In this document: positions 47,390 through 61,170 of the stretch, one piece after another
How positions within the stretch are numbered: position 1 is the first letter of the stretch
Layout of the letters: the number at the start of each line of letters is the position of its first letter
NCBI RefSeq assembly: GCF_018691265.1
Contig: NW_024881303.1
Coordinates: forward strand, 9,541,777 to 9,605,776
Reading direction: 5' to 3'
DNA length: 64,000 nt
Source of the DNA: Tyto alba
Lineage: Eukaryota > Chordata > Aves > Strigiformes > Tytonidae
Made by a program: the position numbers and the translations under genes
The notes under the pieces: generated by a model
Seen by the model: only the letters and a program-made list of their open reading frames with translations
Databases searched by the model: none
Told to the model about the DNA's origin: nothing

Positions 47390-47535
47390 GGTAGTATAAT
47401 GGGTAAGAGTGTGGATGAACAGTCACAAGAACATTAACTGTCTTCCTGGCTTTCCTGTTACTGATGGAAATCGCTCAAACTTTGTGCCTTGGTTTCTTTA
47501 ACTATAAGATAACAATAATGCTGCCACCTCAGCTT
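47390..47535 (+). mobile_element. MIR-like SINE remnant, sense
   Basis: ggtagtataatgggtaagag (47390) matches the MIR start. Then come ttcctggctttcctgttact and tttgtgccttggtttctttaa, followed by ctataagataacaataatgctgcc, in the order of the MIR core (ctctgtgcctcagtttcc, tctgtaaaatggggataataata). It lies head-to-head with the antisense copy about 50 bp to the left. Confidence 0.6.
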
Positions 47536-47560
47536 TGCATGCTTCCAAAAGTAGTACGTG

Positions 47561-50500
47561 TTATTTTGATTGCTGAACACCCAGGGCCAAGACCTGTACT
47601 TGTTACTTGGCACTGTTAAAATCAATGGATTATTTACATGTTAATGCATTACATTTGCGGGGTTCAAGGCAGTGCCATCTGTGAAAGCCTACAGGAGCTG
47701 TGGTAAGGTCTTGCCCTAGCACAGTTCTTACATACTTCTGTTGACTTCAGAGAAGTTCTTCTTTTGCATAGTGTCTGGCACGTGCTGAAATATTTAGTTG
47801 AATTGGAAGATAAGAACAGTGGATGTGATGCCAGTTTTCTGTTGTGTGCCTTGTAATACTGTCATTGAGGGTTGCACAAGAAATCATGGGCAACTGCATG
47901 AAGGTACAGGGATGATGTGTTTGGATTTCCAATTTTGTTGTTTATTCTCAGACAACTCAAAGTCTTCTCAAGGTATTCCAGTATAAAGCATAAAAGTTTC
48001 TAATTAAATTTATAAATTAAGAACACATGTACTGAAATATTTCCCACTGCTGGATGCAAAGAGTATTTATGTGATGTATCAAAGAGCAAAAGGTGCTGTA
48101 GAAGCTGCTAGTTCTTGTTGCAGATCACATCTTGAAATACTCATGGTGTATAGGGTAGTTGATAAAAATAATCTTGTCCATATTGATGAGCCTGGCCACA
48201 GACACATATTTATTTTTATATATAACTAATGCATGTATGCACAAATGTGTCTTTGCATAATGTAAGGAAAAGCACTCTTTATATTGGGTATCTCTTCTCA
48301 ATTATTATGTATCAGTCTATTAAAAAAAAAAAATTGCCATCAAGATGATATTCAAAAGTCACCGCTCTCAGTCATAAAAACAGGGAGGGAGTAATCAGAC
48401 TAACTTGGCTCAATGTGCATGTTAACCCCAACTGCCTTGATTCATCCTGAAATACAGACTGTCAGGTTTTTTTATACTGGATTAAAACATTTTCTTGGAG
48501 ATGAGACTAGAATCAGAGCATGGACTAAGTGGTACCAAGCGGATGGAACACAACCTGTTACTCTCTGTTGTTGTTCTGCATTTGAAAGAGGGATGGTACT
48601 GCAACTAGGTCTGGCATAATTTGCCTGCATGTTTCTCTACAGGACTAATTAATGTCCCTGGAGCTAATGTCCAATGTACCCAGAAGGATCAGACTGGTAT
48701 TGTGTGTTTGTTTAAGTGTGTGTGTTTTGTTTTGTTTTGTTTTTAAATCAGAAGGATGACATTTGACCTGCTAGTTAGTGGATCCTGTTTCTAGGAGTAA
48801 ATCTGACCCTCAGTAATTAGTGCTGGAGAGCTTATTTTAGCCTCCAGCTCTGGGATGATGAAAGGTTAAAGTGCTGTGATGCTGTTCAAAATCTATTAAC
48901 CAAACAGAGTCTTAAGGAGCCTTTGGACTTCTTGACCTTTTCCAATCTCTAACATACAAATTCTCTGAGCTAATCAATAAAACTTTGAATAACTGAATAA
49001 CTCTGAGGTCTTTACATCTGCCTACCCTTTAGTGGTTTTAATCCAACACTATAGGGGAATAATTTTTTCCTATTATTAACATAAAGGTTGATAACCCTCT
49101 GAGCCATGTTTTGTGCATTGTGCTAGGATGTCATTCTTCCAGACATTATTTTTAAGACTACAGTGATATGCAGTTCTACTAGAAGGCACTGTGAGACCTG
49201 ACAAACACATTTAGCCATTTGGAGCTTAAAAGTACTTGACTAGCCCCGGCAGTAGGTGAGATTTTCACATGCACAGCTGTAACAATATGAAAACTCTTTG
49301 TGAACAGCATGCACCATCTTCCTGTGAAGGCATAAGCAAAAGGGACATGAATTATGTGTAAACACTGATAGTCTTGAAGCCCAAGAGAAGGGATGGCTAA
49401 GTCGAATCTCAGCTATAGACGCAGACATAATGAGAAATCTCAGGTTTCTTGGGGACCCACAGAAGATCCCAGTGGTCTTGGCATTACGAGGAGGCCCATC
49501 AAACAGCATTAGTGGACTAATTAAGTGTGCATCTTAAACTTAATTTTGCTGGTAGCATTAAAACAGATTAAAGATTATTCATTTTGTGATGTCCTTGGTT
49601 CGCAGTTAGTATTTTTCACTTCTCTTCCCACCTTGTCATTTTGTTTCAATCAGTAATATTACTGTTTTTAGTTTAGGAAATGTGCCTGAGCAGGATTTAA
49701 AAATAGGATTTTCTGAGCAAATCTTCATAGCTTACAGCACCTGGGTTCCTGTTTCTCATAAGAAAAGCACTCCTTTTAATGAGAGGTTAATTATGCAAAG
49801 CATGAGCATAGTGGCTAAACGGAGAATATTTGCTAATCTGCAAATGAGGAAGATGATCTGTTTTATAAAGGTGCACTTTCTGTATTGCTCTGTTTCTTTT
49901 TCTACCATGTAAACCAGGTGAAGCTATCTATCGGCACCAGTATGAAACTGTAGGATACCAAGTATGCTGATTTGTGTTTCTGATTTGTTTTCTGATACAT
50001 ACGTCCATTTGCAGTGCAAATACACAGTACAGTCTTACACAGAATGGGGCCTGCAGTCTTGTGCCTTAGTTCTTAATACTTCTCTTTATGACTCTTCTAC
50101 AGAAATCTGGAAATAAGTGAAAGACTCAGACGCCTGAGGGTAAGGAGTTAATTCATCTTGCTTTTTTTTTGCATTCTGGGAAGACATATTTGATTTTTTT
50201 GTAATTATTCAAGTAGTCTTGAAGTGCTAAATCTTGCTCTGCAGGTAAACCCAGATTCTGCAAATAGATGCCCAGACACTGATTGCACATGCAGTGGAAG
50301 TTTGACTGATGTGTTTATTAATAGGCTATATGGGATCTCCTCTTTTGTAGTTAAATTCTGGCATTTTGTCCAAAGGATTTAGTGGTCTTTTCAGTCTATC
50401 ATGAGATGAAACTCCTGGACATCATAATCAAACTTGCATGTTCAGTGACAGAAAGAGTGGCCTGTTCAGACTTTGACTTGTGGGCATCTGCATGCTGGTA

Positions 50501-53500
50501 TGACCTTTAATTACCTTATCATGTACTGCCTTTCCATCTGAGCCTCTAGGTAGATTAGCAACTATAAAATCTCTGAAAAAGAAGAAATTATAGAGTGACC
50601 TGAAAAAGATAGCTCAAATTTATTTCATTTTGTGAAATGAATGCTCTGATACAGGGTAGTGTACTGGAGCACCTCCAAAGTAAAGTAATAGCCTACCTTT
50701 TAATTCTTTTTATGTGTCCTTGAAATCTGTTATTAGTCTTTATTTCACCAGGAATCCCTAAACATGTAAATCTCTGACGTAATGAATACAACCAGCAAAA
50801 TCTGGAACATGATGCATCCCAGGATATGTGGGAGTACTTTTTTCATTGATTGTTTTTTTGTATGTCTGTTGTTGACTTATTTTTCCAAGTGGATGCTTAT
50901 ATTATTTTATTTTCTGTACCCCAGTGGGCTTACTAGATCAGGAAGGTTGCTGTCCTGCTTCTGCAACTTCTTCATTGCTGTAATCACGCTGTAATAATAC
51001 AGATGGAGTAGGTCAAGAGAAACATCAGACAATTCTGTGATTACTGCTTTTGCCTTATTTGTATTGAATTACTATTTCTTAGTGGGAACACTCAGTAGTG
51101 CTTTGTGCTTTGACGTTGTAGGAGAAGGGACAGTTTCTGCCTGAAGAAACACATAGCCTGTTAGCTGAGCCAGGAAAAAGGAATAAACAGAAGTATTTTT
51201 CTGTCTAAATCAACAAAATTAATAAAAATCATTCGAACAGGAGAGGTTTATTAAGAGATACTTCAGCACAGAGAAGATGCAGGCTTGCGGCTGAGGTCAC
51301 ACCAAAAGGATGGAGTGAATTAAAGGTGGTTTTTCAAGGCCACCTCCTTCAGTTTGGTTACAGCAGCCTCTCTCTAGTCACCCCATTCAGAACATTCATT
51401 TGATATTTTACTTTGCAGCTTGAGGGACCATGAACTGGGAAAAGATGAATGCTGGCAAACAGGTGGTGATTGCTGGTGTGCAGCTGGACTTGCAGTAGTC
51501 ATGTGAAGCCTATGGACTGTATTTACCTTTAAAACCTTCTTCCTGTAAGGACAGTGTGAAAAATGAAAACTTTCCTAGTGAACCTGCCTCTTAGTGTTCA
51601 CAAATGCTATTCACAAGCCTGAAAGTAGTAAGGTAATATGTTTGATTTTAAAGACAGAGACAACTTAATTGGTTATAAATTTAGAGCTAATAATGCATAC
51701 TTTTTTTTTTTGGTAGTATATTCTGTATACTTTGTGTGTTATCTGGGTAGTTTGTTTCTGCCTTCTACCTTGGGATGGTACTATTTATCTTATTTCTTGT
51801 GGGAGACTTTTGTAAATCTGGTCTGCTGATGGGTGCATAACAAAACAGTCATTGTAATTTTTACTAATCTGAAGCCATTTTCTTTAAGAAGCACGGAATG
51901 CAGAATGTGGCTTGAACAGACAAAGTACATTTAGTTTAGGACCAGTGCATGAATTTTCCAAAGAGAATAGCTAATCAAAGAGTGAAGTTTATGGCATAAT
52001 AATGTGATTGAAACTGTCTGCTTTATTTACTGATATAAGTCATGCTGGAAACAGGATTTTGAGAAGCAAATTTTCTGTGGCTGAAATTCTTCCTCCACAC
52101 TGATGAAATATAACTTGTGTACTGGGTGTTGTAAGGACTCTGAAAGGTCTTAACAGGTGAAAACCTACTGGGTGGCCCATTATACAGAGAAGATTGTGAT
52201 CCCAACCACACTCCACACTACAACAGGGGGGAACAGAGAACAGAGAAGATGCGAGGGCTGCTGTGAGGTTGTGGTTTGTATCCCTCCCCTTCCCCCAAAA
52301 ACAAAGGGACCACTATGAAACTCATCTTTCCCTCCCCAAGTGCCAAGTACATTTATTTGGTTTAGACTATGCATGCATACACATGTACTTGCATATGTTT
52401 ATGTGTCAATAAAAACAAAATACTAATCACTAGGAAACTCTCTGCTCTGCCTGCTGAGAACAGATTATCTGCTTGACAGCTATGGGTCATGTTATTTGAA
52501 GTACTGTTGAAACCTGTTTATTTCCTTCAACAAAGAGCAAGGTACAAAAGGTGTAAAAACTAGAATGAAACATCAACTTCATGCTTTGCCACAGGGATAA
52601 CATTTAACTTTAAATTATTTTTTTTTAAGTTATGAAACAACCAGTCTGTTCCTCCCCACTATCCCTTGCTCAGCATGGGACCTCAAAATCCTGATGGAGA
52701 ACAGGTTTCTGTCTGACACAGCTCTGTTTTCCTTCAGTATGTTTTCTAACTTGTTGAGCAAACAAAAAGTTGTGGTATTACTATTATTATTATTGCTATT
52801 ACTTTTTACTTCATTTAATGGATTCCTGGTGTCTTCCTCTGTGCAATGCAGCCTATCTGTGTCAGCACTTTAATAACTTAAAGTTGTTTATTATTTATTA
52901 TGTGTTAAATGCTGACAATGTGACGCGCAAAGGATGTAGGCTGAGAGAGAGGCATTTACGCAGATGTGATTTATGCTTCTTGCAAGCTGCCTTTGTAAGA
53001 ATTCTGAGCTTTCATATTTGCAGATCTCAGGTTGGTGGGTTTTACAGGCTATTCAACTAATTCAGTCCCATCTTTCAAACATCTGTCGCTTCTGAAAAGT
53101 TCTCAGTGTAAAGAGGAAACTGTTATTTATAAGAAGAAGCTGTCAAAGATCAGCTATGTTCAACAATCTAAAGCATTGCTTACGTACATCAGCACTAAAC
53201 TATGCTCATTTGGATAGCATGAATGGCTAATTTTAGCTTAAAATTGGAAGCAATTATGGGTTCAGGAAGAAAAGTAGGACTGTATGTCATTAGTAATTGA
53301 TTTCTTTTGTGGAAGAGCTTGAAATGATCATTTAAGAAGAAAAACATTGTTAAGTGATGCAACCTGTTGCATGCAATAAGCAGATGTTTCCCAGATTTCT
53401 GTGTATGTCTCAGGTGGATGGATACTTCTGTTGTCATTCCCCTCCACCCTCTGGTTCCCTAAAAACTCCTACTTTCCCTCCTTGCATCTTTTAGCTGCTT

Positions 53501-55509
53501 CTGTGAAACTCTCAAGCTGATGATAGCTCACGCTAGGAGCATTGTGCAGCTCGTGTACAAAGAAGAGAGTGGTATGCCATGGAGTAGGAATCTGAGAGTC
53601 ACTTGGAAAGATGTCGCTAGCTTTCAATATCACAAGGTCTTAGAAAGCAATAATTGTCCCACCTGTGCATCTCAGAGTGAACTACAGCAGGACAGTCCAA
53701 CAGAAAAATTATGATCTATACATTGACAGGAAAAACTTAGAAGCTTGTATGCAATGTCAGAAGGGATAGAACTGACTGTGGTAACATATTCCTGCTCCTT
53801 CTTTCCTTCTCTGCTTCTTGGAACAGTTTGTGATCTTTCAAGGGAGTGGTCCTTGGCAATCTAGGGAATAGCTACCGGGTCATGAATCCTGACCTCTCTC
53901 ACATGAGTCAGGTTGAAGAAATTGCCTTGCAGTCATTTTTCACTGAACCTCGCCTTCTCATCTGCGAGGCGTCACCAGAATGCTCAGACCAGCTGCTGGG
54001 ACTGAGTTATCCTTTCTGTTGCCAGTGCTATACTGTCCTTCTTGGGGTATTTAAGGGCTAGCAAAAGGAGGGAGAGTATTTCCCACAGGGCTGATGTTAT
54101 AAAGGATCACTTCACTGACCACCAGCTCTAGGAATGCTTGGGCTAGTAAAATAAAGTGCATTTACCTCAGTGGAGCCAGCAAGTGGGGAGAGGAATGATG
54201 AAATGACTGTTGTGTCTGGAAATTAGATTTTCAAGAGACACTGACGGAGAATTTCAAGGCTCTATTAGATGTCTCTTCTGGGAAGGGTTATGTTTACATG
54301 GTCTTTTGCAAACAGATGGGAACTGTGAGTCTGGGTTGATTAGTTTAAACTCAGTGTTGTGCTAGTGTGATGATGTGGCTTTTGGATTAGAGCTAGATTG
54401 TATCTAGTTATTTTGGTGTGTGGACAAGGTGAGTGTGTATCTGTCTGCACAAGATCACATAGACCTGCCAGGTGGGATCCAGTTCCTGAAGCACCATGTA
54501 ATTTGAGGCCATTTAAGATGTGCGAGGGTATCTGAGATGTCCAGAAAGGGACTGGCAGCAATAACACAGGACCTACATCTGACCTGTGATTGCCTGGAGT
54601 GGTAGCTAACAGCCAGACAGGATTCCCAGGGGCATCTCAGGAGGGCTGGACATCTGTGTGAACCACAGGACTGCTTGGCTGTCTAGAAGGTTGAGGAGCA
54701 GACCTGTGATGAATGCCTGATTTTTTTATATGGCTACCTGGGAGACATGGCCTGTGCTTCAAGGGGTTAGGCTGAAATAGGACTTGCTGTCCCTTTTTCT
54801 AAGAGAACTCCATCTAAAAAATTACAGGTTTACATATGGCCAGGAAGCTTAAAGCCAGAGGTGTTCTGTGGAGTTCTAGTTTACAAAGACAACTACGTGC
54901 GGGGAGTTGGCTGAAAAGGAAGGATTTCCAGTTTGATGAATACTTTTAAAATTTTGATTTGGATTCAAAGCTGGAGAGATTGCTAATTTCATGAGCAGCT
55001 GAGGGGTGAAAAGCCCCTTACTTCAAATCTTGGAGGATATCTGCCAAGTACATGTGCTTTGGGACTAGCACACCTTGCTAGCCAAGACAGCAGAACTGTA
55101 AGGAGTCCAGGATTTACTTGGGAGTCTTTTGTGTCTTAGGTCAACATTTGTCAGGACGCTTTTTTAAAACAAAATTTTTCAACTCAGCAAACTATTTTTG
55201 ATGACCCCATTTCAGCCAAAAATTTCCAAGAATCTCTGTTTGCAGTTTCTAAACCACACACAGAGGATACATTTGGCATGATTATTTCCCTTCCTTGGGA
55301 CTCTCTATGGCAAGAACAATTACACAAATATTCCATTTATCTCATTTTTGAAATTCATATATAAGATTTACATATGTCTCTGACAGATTGTAGGCTGATC
55401 TCCAATCACTAATCCTCACTTTCCTAAAGACAGAGAAGATCTATGCAAAATTCTTATTGAAGAGCAAAATACGTATTTATATTTAGGCACTCAATAACTT
55501 TCTCTGACT
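47561..55509. other. Non-coding unique sequence
   Basis: AT-rich with low-complexity tracts: TTTTG repeats at 48725-48744 and an ATT-rich tract at 52775-52802. A few frames of 60-90 codons show no domain. No repeat family recognised. Confidence 0.55.
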
Positions 55510-55532
55510 ATGTTAAAACTGAGTTTTAACAT
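55510..55532. repeat. Perfect inverted repeat (10-bp arms, 3-nt loop)
   Basis: atgttaaaac (55510-55519), loop tga, gttttaacat (55523-55532). AT-rich; may extrude or fold, role unknown. Confidence 0.6.
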
Positions 55533-58500
55533 CCAATTATATTAAACTTACCCAGTTTGGTGTCAGTCTCTCATGACTTTCTGCCTAGCTGCATGATATT
55601 TGGTATATTTCTGTAGTGTATATCTTCTGACCACATTGAATCAGGCCAAAATTTAGACCTAGATTAAAAAGATAGTATTTTCATATTTTAAAAAATAATA
55701 TTGCAAAATACTTAATTCACAGCAAAGTGTAAAAAAAAAAAATAATCTAAAAGGTAACTTCATTTAGTACTGTTTTTTTTTCCACCTGGAACCTTATGAC
55801 TCTGGGGGCCCCACACCTGAATTGTAGAAGTTTCTTGTTTTCAGCATTCCTGGATTAAAGAAAAAAGCCCCTCCAATTCTTTTTATTCTGGTTTCCTAAG
55901 GGAATGAGACTTATGATCTTATTCTGCCTGCCTGTCAGTCAGTCTCTTAATAACTTTTGAATCCATTGTCTGGTTTCAGCCACCTTTGACACAGCATAGC
56001 CACCTCTCAGATATTACAATCCTACGTGTTTTCTGGAGATCAACAGCTAGGTCAAGGAGAAAGACTTTATTAGAAATTCCTCCAAGGGAACGATAGGGTG
56101 CCTGTTATCCCTCCCACAGGGTAGGAGCCACCCAACCAGTCACCAAGTTAGTGTGGGTGTAGTTCCAGGATGGCTGTCACACTTGGGCTGTGACAACTGG
56201 GGGGGCCTGGAAATGTTGTGAATCCAGAGTGGATGTGGACATGTCTGTGGGTGTGGGAAGAGGAGAGGGTTAGAAACACGTGGGTTAGAAAACATGGGGG
56301 AGACTGGGATGGTGCAGTGCATGTGATGAAGGGACGCTGAGGAAGGTGGGCTTATTGTAGGAGTGTGCCTGAAATGGGGATGTTAAAGCCAAGTCAGTAG
56401 GAATATTTTGCTCGGTATCAATAAGGAACTAGGCTTAAACTAAGGCACAGAGGGGAAGGTGAGATGCATTTACAATTCTGTTTGTGTGTTTTGTATCCTA
56501 GCTACTTGGTGGATGACAATGAATAGTTAGACAACTGATTATTGAGTGTTTGATGATGATCTGTCTAATCTTAGTCCAGAACGAATGTATTTAACGTCTT
56601 GATTTTTCTATTGAATAATATTGTGGCATTGGTTGCATACAGTACTTTCTAACATCTTATTAACTAAACAAAATCACAGAGTACTTTTAACAATAAGTGG
56701 TTTGTTTGGCTGCATTAATATCAATTCAAACTGTTTTTACTGTCACTGCATACATATGAACCATCTCTTTCAGAAAACCAGATTTATTTTCTTTGTGAGA
56801 AAAATCTTAACAGAAACTCCCATTACCCAGCACACTTCTCTACCTGAGGAAATTTCTAAACTTCAGCAATCTATGCAGTAAATAAATGCAACTCTTGGAA
56901 TATTTTATAGTGTCTTATGGAGCTAACTTGCCAGGTTTTCAAATCCTCTGCAACAACTCAAAGAAATGATTTGATGTTTTGCTTATGTTCTTAGGGAAAG
57001 GTATATTTGCAAGGATTTACTGAAAGAGAGCACCAAACTAGGTGTCATTCTGGTTTGGAAAATGCTACCATTATGTTCTGTTTATTTATCTGTTCTGTGG
57101 CATGATGTGTTTTGATCAGGAGGACTCTGTAGGCAGAATAAAATGGAGAATATGAGACAGATCAACCAACAACTATTTGACATACTCTGTCCACTGGACT
57201 AGTTTATCAAACCTGGAGTGAAACAACTAAATCACTAGTGATGAATATGTCTCAGTTTTCCATAAAATGAGCTCCTGGGTTTTGCTGATAGTGGCGGCTG
57301 TTTTTCATATGAAATTGGTAGAGTATCTCATTAAACAAAAGCCAATTATATGTATTAGCAATGATGATAGAATCGTACAAAAAAAAAAAAAAACCTCAAC
57401 CAAAAAAATACCCCCTATGGATGTAATTTTAGTAATGCATTATACAAGGGGTTAATTTGAGAGCTGTGGTTTTTTTTTTTTGGGTTTTTTTTTTCACATT
57501 TTGAAAGCTTTGCTGTAATTTTGTATGAAATTTGAGATCAGTGAGTCTATAATATCTTATGAATAATTTACAATGCCAACAGTCTTTCTGTGGAAGAATA
57601 CTAAATTAATTAAGGCCTGGAGGAATTTCCATGTGTTTAAGTCACATTATATCTTCCAGGTTTTACAGCTTCAAAGTCTCTGAGATGAACCCCTGGCTTT
57701 TCAGGTGTTAACAGTCCCAGGAAAACAAGATTGGTGCCCTTGCTTTAGCCTAGAAAAACTAAAGGGCTTGAGCATGTGTGTTTTGTGTGAATCTATTAAA
57801 ATGGTAGTACCTTACGCTCACTTTGTTCCCTCACTTTTCTGGGATGTTATGTTTAAAGGAACTACCTTACCATCTCCCCCAGCCACAGGTATTTTGCTGG
57901 GTTGGTTGTCACACTGCAGTCCCTGAGCCAGCTCTTTAGGGTGGCTCATTTCTCTGGGTTAAAGGAGGTGGGAGCTATCTTCTGACAACAGGGCAACCCA
58001 TAGCCGAGCTTACCCCTACTCTGAAAAGCACAAAGCTTACTTCTAACCACACCAGCCTGTGCTGAAGGGGATTTCTTTGGACCTGTTGGTCAACCTTCAA
58101 AGATTCAGAAACCTCTTATTTTTGCAAGTCTCAAGTCATAAACATCTCCCACAGCTGATATTACAGCAAAGGCTAGATATGGTGAGAACGCCAGCCTGCC
58201 ACACACACATTATTTATTTAAACAGGACAAAATAGCTGCTTTCCAGCTGCTCTCAATGCCCTTGAGTTGAAATGCAAATATAGAAAAAACATGTGCCACT
58301 ATAACCAGCTGACAGCCGTTCCCCTTCCCTGAAAACCAGTCAAGCACAGCAAAGAGGAAATAAGTCCCTCTCTCCCATGGTTAACTACCCTCAGCATCCT
58401 CTCCTCACTTCCATCTGCTGACCAACTACCCTGAGCAGGGTAATTCTATTCCCTGTGAGAAACCCTTCAAAGGTCCCTATTTTGGCTTTCATTCAGTATA

Positions 58501-60676
58501 CCACTTATCGAACTAGCCTCATACAAGCATATGTCTAGGCCTGGGCTCACAGTTCCTATGTTTTTCTTCTTATACCACTTCTGTGCTATCCTCACTTCAA
58601 GGACAATGAACTGGAGTGCAGAGGTTACTTCACTGAAGGTTCATAAGGGCATTGGTGACACATTATGGTACTGAATTTATGCAGTCATATTGGCGCATTC
58701 CCCATTTTACACTCAAGTCCCTCTCCTCCTATTTTTCAAGCTGTGTACACGTTAGTTTTTGCCTATGGTCAGGCAAACTAAACAGTTTTCTGGATGGGGA
58801 AAACCTGTGTGTGGAGTCCTGTGCTCCTCCACCTATATATGGTATAGAATAGCCCACATGAAACCATACTCCCATCAGCCCGCACTAACTGCCATCTTGG
58901 CCAGTTTCTCTGGACTTTATTTCAGTGTGTTTGGGGTGGGAGGTGAGGACTGGGCTCCACCTTGTCTATTTTGCAGGGTACAGGTGCCTCAGGCATAGTC
59001 TGCTGGTTTCTTCCTGAAGTTTCTAGTAGAGCAGGAGCACAGAGAGACAATGGATGGAAAGAGGGTGCTGCGAGGTACTATGCTGGGCCACCACAGAGAC
59101 CCAGCTTTTGGAGCTGTACAGTGTATATGGGATGAGAAGTTGGATATGGTAGCGCTGGCAGGATCTGTGCTGTCAAGACTTACAGTAGAGATCTCATATC
59201 ATGGGATATTCTTGCTTAGGTGCTGTAACACACAATGTGTCTGTCCCAAGAGTTATGGCACTTGAAGTGGGAAACATCCCTAACAAAGACACCAGAAGCT
59301 CAGCAACATTCTCTTAGGTAAACTCATTTCAAGACCAGACTTGTCCATTATCCTTCTTGCAAACATGTTTTCTTGTGCGGAGGAAGCTGTGGGGTTGGAA
59401 TGTCTGAGAGGATCCAGCTCCTGCCCGTATGGTTTGGCTGAATTAGGCACCATCCATATGAGTGGGCTATGGACTCACCCACATCTTAAACTTGGCTCCT
59501 TCCAAACACTGGATGGACTGTTTGAACTTGGAGTGCTGCTGCTGCAAAGCTTGTGGGCCACGAAGGATGTTGTGCCTAAGCCTTCTCCTAGCTCCACAGT
59601 GTAGTTTGTGGACTCTGGTCCCTCCTCAGCACAGAGCTCTGCTTCTTCCTTACAGGCATGTGCTGAAACACATTGCTCAATCGGGACATCTCCGGCAGCA
59701 TGACCAATTTGTATATACATTAAATCAGAAAGGAACCAGGGCATAGACTCAGGATACAGAAAGCTGCAGTGTCCGATTATACGTGGTCAAATTACTGACT
59801 GTGTATGTTCAGGCTACTTGAACAAATTAAAAGTGGGGGGTGGAGCAAAAATAGTCAATGAGGCCTGTATGATTGTAGAAGGTGGGGGGAAGTCAGGCTA
59901 GGGCCCCTCAGCAATACCCAAATTGTCCTGTTTGCCAATATCCAGGGATAATTTACACATCAAAAGGAGAGAGCGGAAATGGACATGAAAAGTGACAGCA
60001 GTTGCCAAGTTAAATAAAAGCCCCTCAGTGAACATGAAGAGCAGTAAGAGCCGTTTGGAAAGTTGGCTGCAGAAGAAGAGGTTATGTGAGAGCTTATACC
60101 CAACCGCCTTCTTGGCCCCTTGGGAACCAATACAGACATGGAATTCACTTGACCCGCAGGGCTGAGCAAAATATGGCCACACATCAGTAAAGCCTGATGC
60201 TTAAGTCATAGGAAACAAAAGCAGGACTGTGCCAGATGCCAGACGAGTGGGATCAGGTAGCAGGAACCACAGGCTGACTTCAAAACGCCTGAGTAAATCT
60301 GGGCTGCTAAATTTCCACTGGACTGAATCTGAAGAAAATAAAGCAGAAGAAAAATGCTGTTTTTTTCTTTTCTAGTGAAATACTAGTGGATGAATATAGG
60401 TTGAGTTTGAATAAGCAAGAGGCAATATTTCTAAGACAGGGTGTTTTTTGAAATATCAGGCTTTGTAGCTTTGGAATTAAAGCAATTTCTATTCTTGTCA
60501 TAAATGATTGAAGGACACACGTTGTGTTCAGGTGGGATATGAACACCCAAATCTTTCCTTGACTCTCTGTCCTTGGTTGTACTTTTATTTTTTTTTTTTA
60601 ATCTCATTTGCTTGAAGCAAATTCAGAAATAGTCTTGATTTTTCCCATTACACCCCATTCTCACTCATTCTCACTT
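55533..60676. other. Non-coding unique sequence
   Basis: Mixed composition. A 15-nt A run (57379-57393) and T runs (57470-57481 and 57485-57494) face each other across about 75 bp. No gene recognised; short frames near 58650-59750 overlap in several frames. Confidence 0.55.
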
Positions 60677-61013
60677 TTTATTGCTGAATAGCTTCTTAAG
60701 ATACGTTGTCAAACAATGTCATCCTGGCTCGACTTTGCTAAGAGATGGTGCGAATGATCCCGGGTTTCCAATGTGAGCACTAGGAGAGCAAAACTAATTG
60801 TTACCCCAAGCAAGAATCTTCTGATGAGAAGCCGATCTCTTTTACACAAGTCCAAACCTGAAATGAGTCCGCAGACATCAGTGGAATCACTGTAGCTGTG
60901 CAAGAGAGGCGAATCTGCCCTCAAGTCCTCCGTCTTCATCCCTGGGGGAGGGCAGCCTGGCTCAGGAGTTGGGGAGGGGGGAGGGTGCCTGCAGGGATCG
61001 CTGCTTTTTTATA
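60677..61013 (-). other. Candidate compact transcription unit, minus strand
   Basis: On the minus strand: a TATA box TATAAAAAA (61013 to 61005), ATG at 60939, stop at 60709 and AATAAA at 60682-60677, followed by a G/T-rich stretch that could serve as the downstream cleavage element. A start site is inferred near 60983, giving a leader of about 40 nt. The spacing of all four signals is right for a tiny single-exon gene. The same signals could mark the first exon of a larger gene, with a possible donor GGG|GTAAC at 60805/60804. Confidence 0.3.
60709..60939 (-). CDS. Hypothetical small membrane-like protein, 76 aa
   Basis: The 76-codon frame starts MKTEDLRADSPLLHSYSD. A basic patch follows (CKRDRLLIRR, residues about 32-41), then a hydrophobic stretch FLLGVTISFALLVLTL (about 42-57) and a polar tail. 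This looks like a short signal-anchor or single-pass segment, though 16 residues is short for a membrane span. The start context has purines at -3 to -1. CpGs are more frequent than in neighbouring DNA. I recognise no family. The protein could be the N-terminus of a longer product if a splice donor inside the frame is used, or the frame could be fortuitous. Confidence 0.27.
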   Translation of the reverse strand: MKTEDLRADSPLLHSYSDSTDVCGLISGLDLCKRDRLLIRRFLLGVTISFALLVLTLETRDHSHHLLAKSSQDDIV

Positions 61014-61154
61014 CAATCTGCATCAGCTTCATGATCAAAGGCTAAAAGTGACCAGAATAGGCAGAGTCTTGGGTTTTCCCATTCACACAGTGCAGGCAGG
61101 CTTAACCCTGCTCGCTTAACGCCTTAACGCCGGGACTCGAGGCTTTGATGTGAG

Positions 61155-61170
61155 GAGTCACGTGTGACTC
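61155..61170. promoter_or_regulatory. Inverted repeat GAGTCAC-GT-GTGACTC
   Basis: Perfect 7-bp arms around GT, containing CACGTG-like and GTGACTC (AP-1/CRE half-site-like) elements. It lies about 170 bp upstream of the start site inferred for the minus-strand unit. A dimer-binding site is plausible but not shown. Confidence 0.4.

Noticed and set aside
53846..54061. 71-codon frame
   Set aside because: No recognisable motif and no splice or promoter signals.
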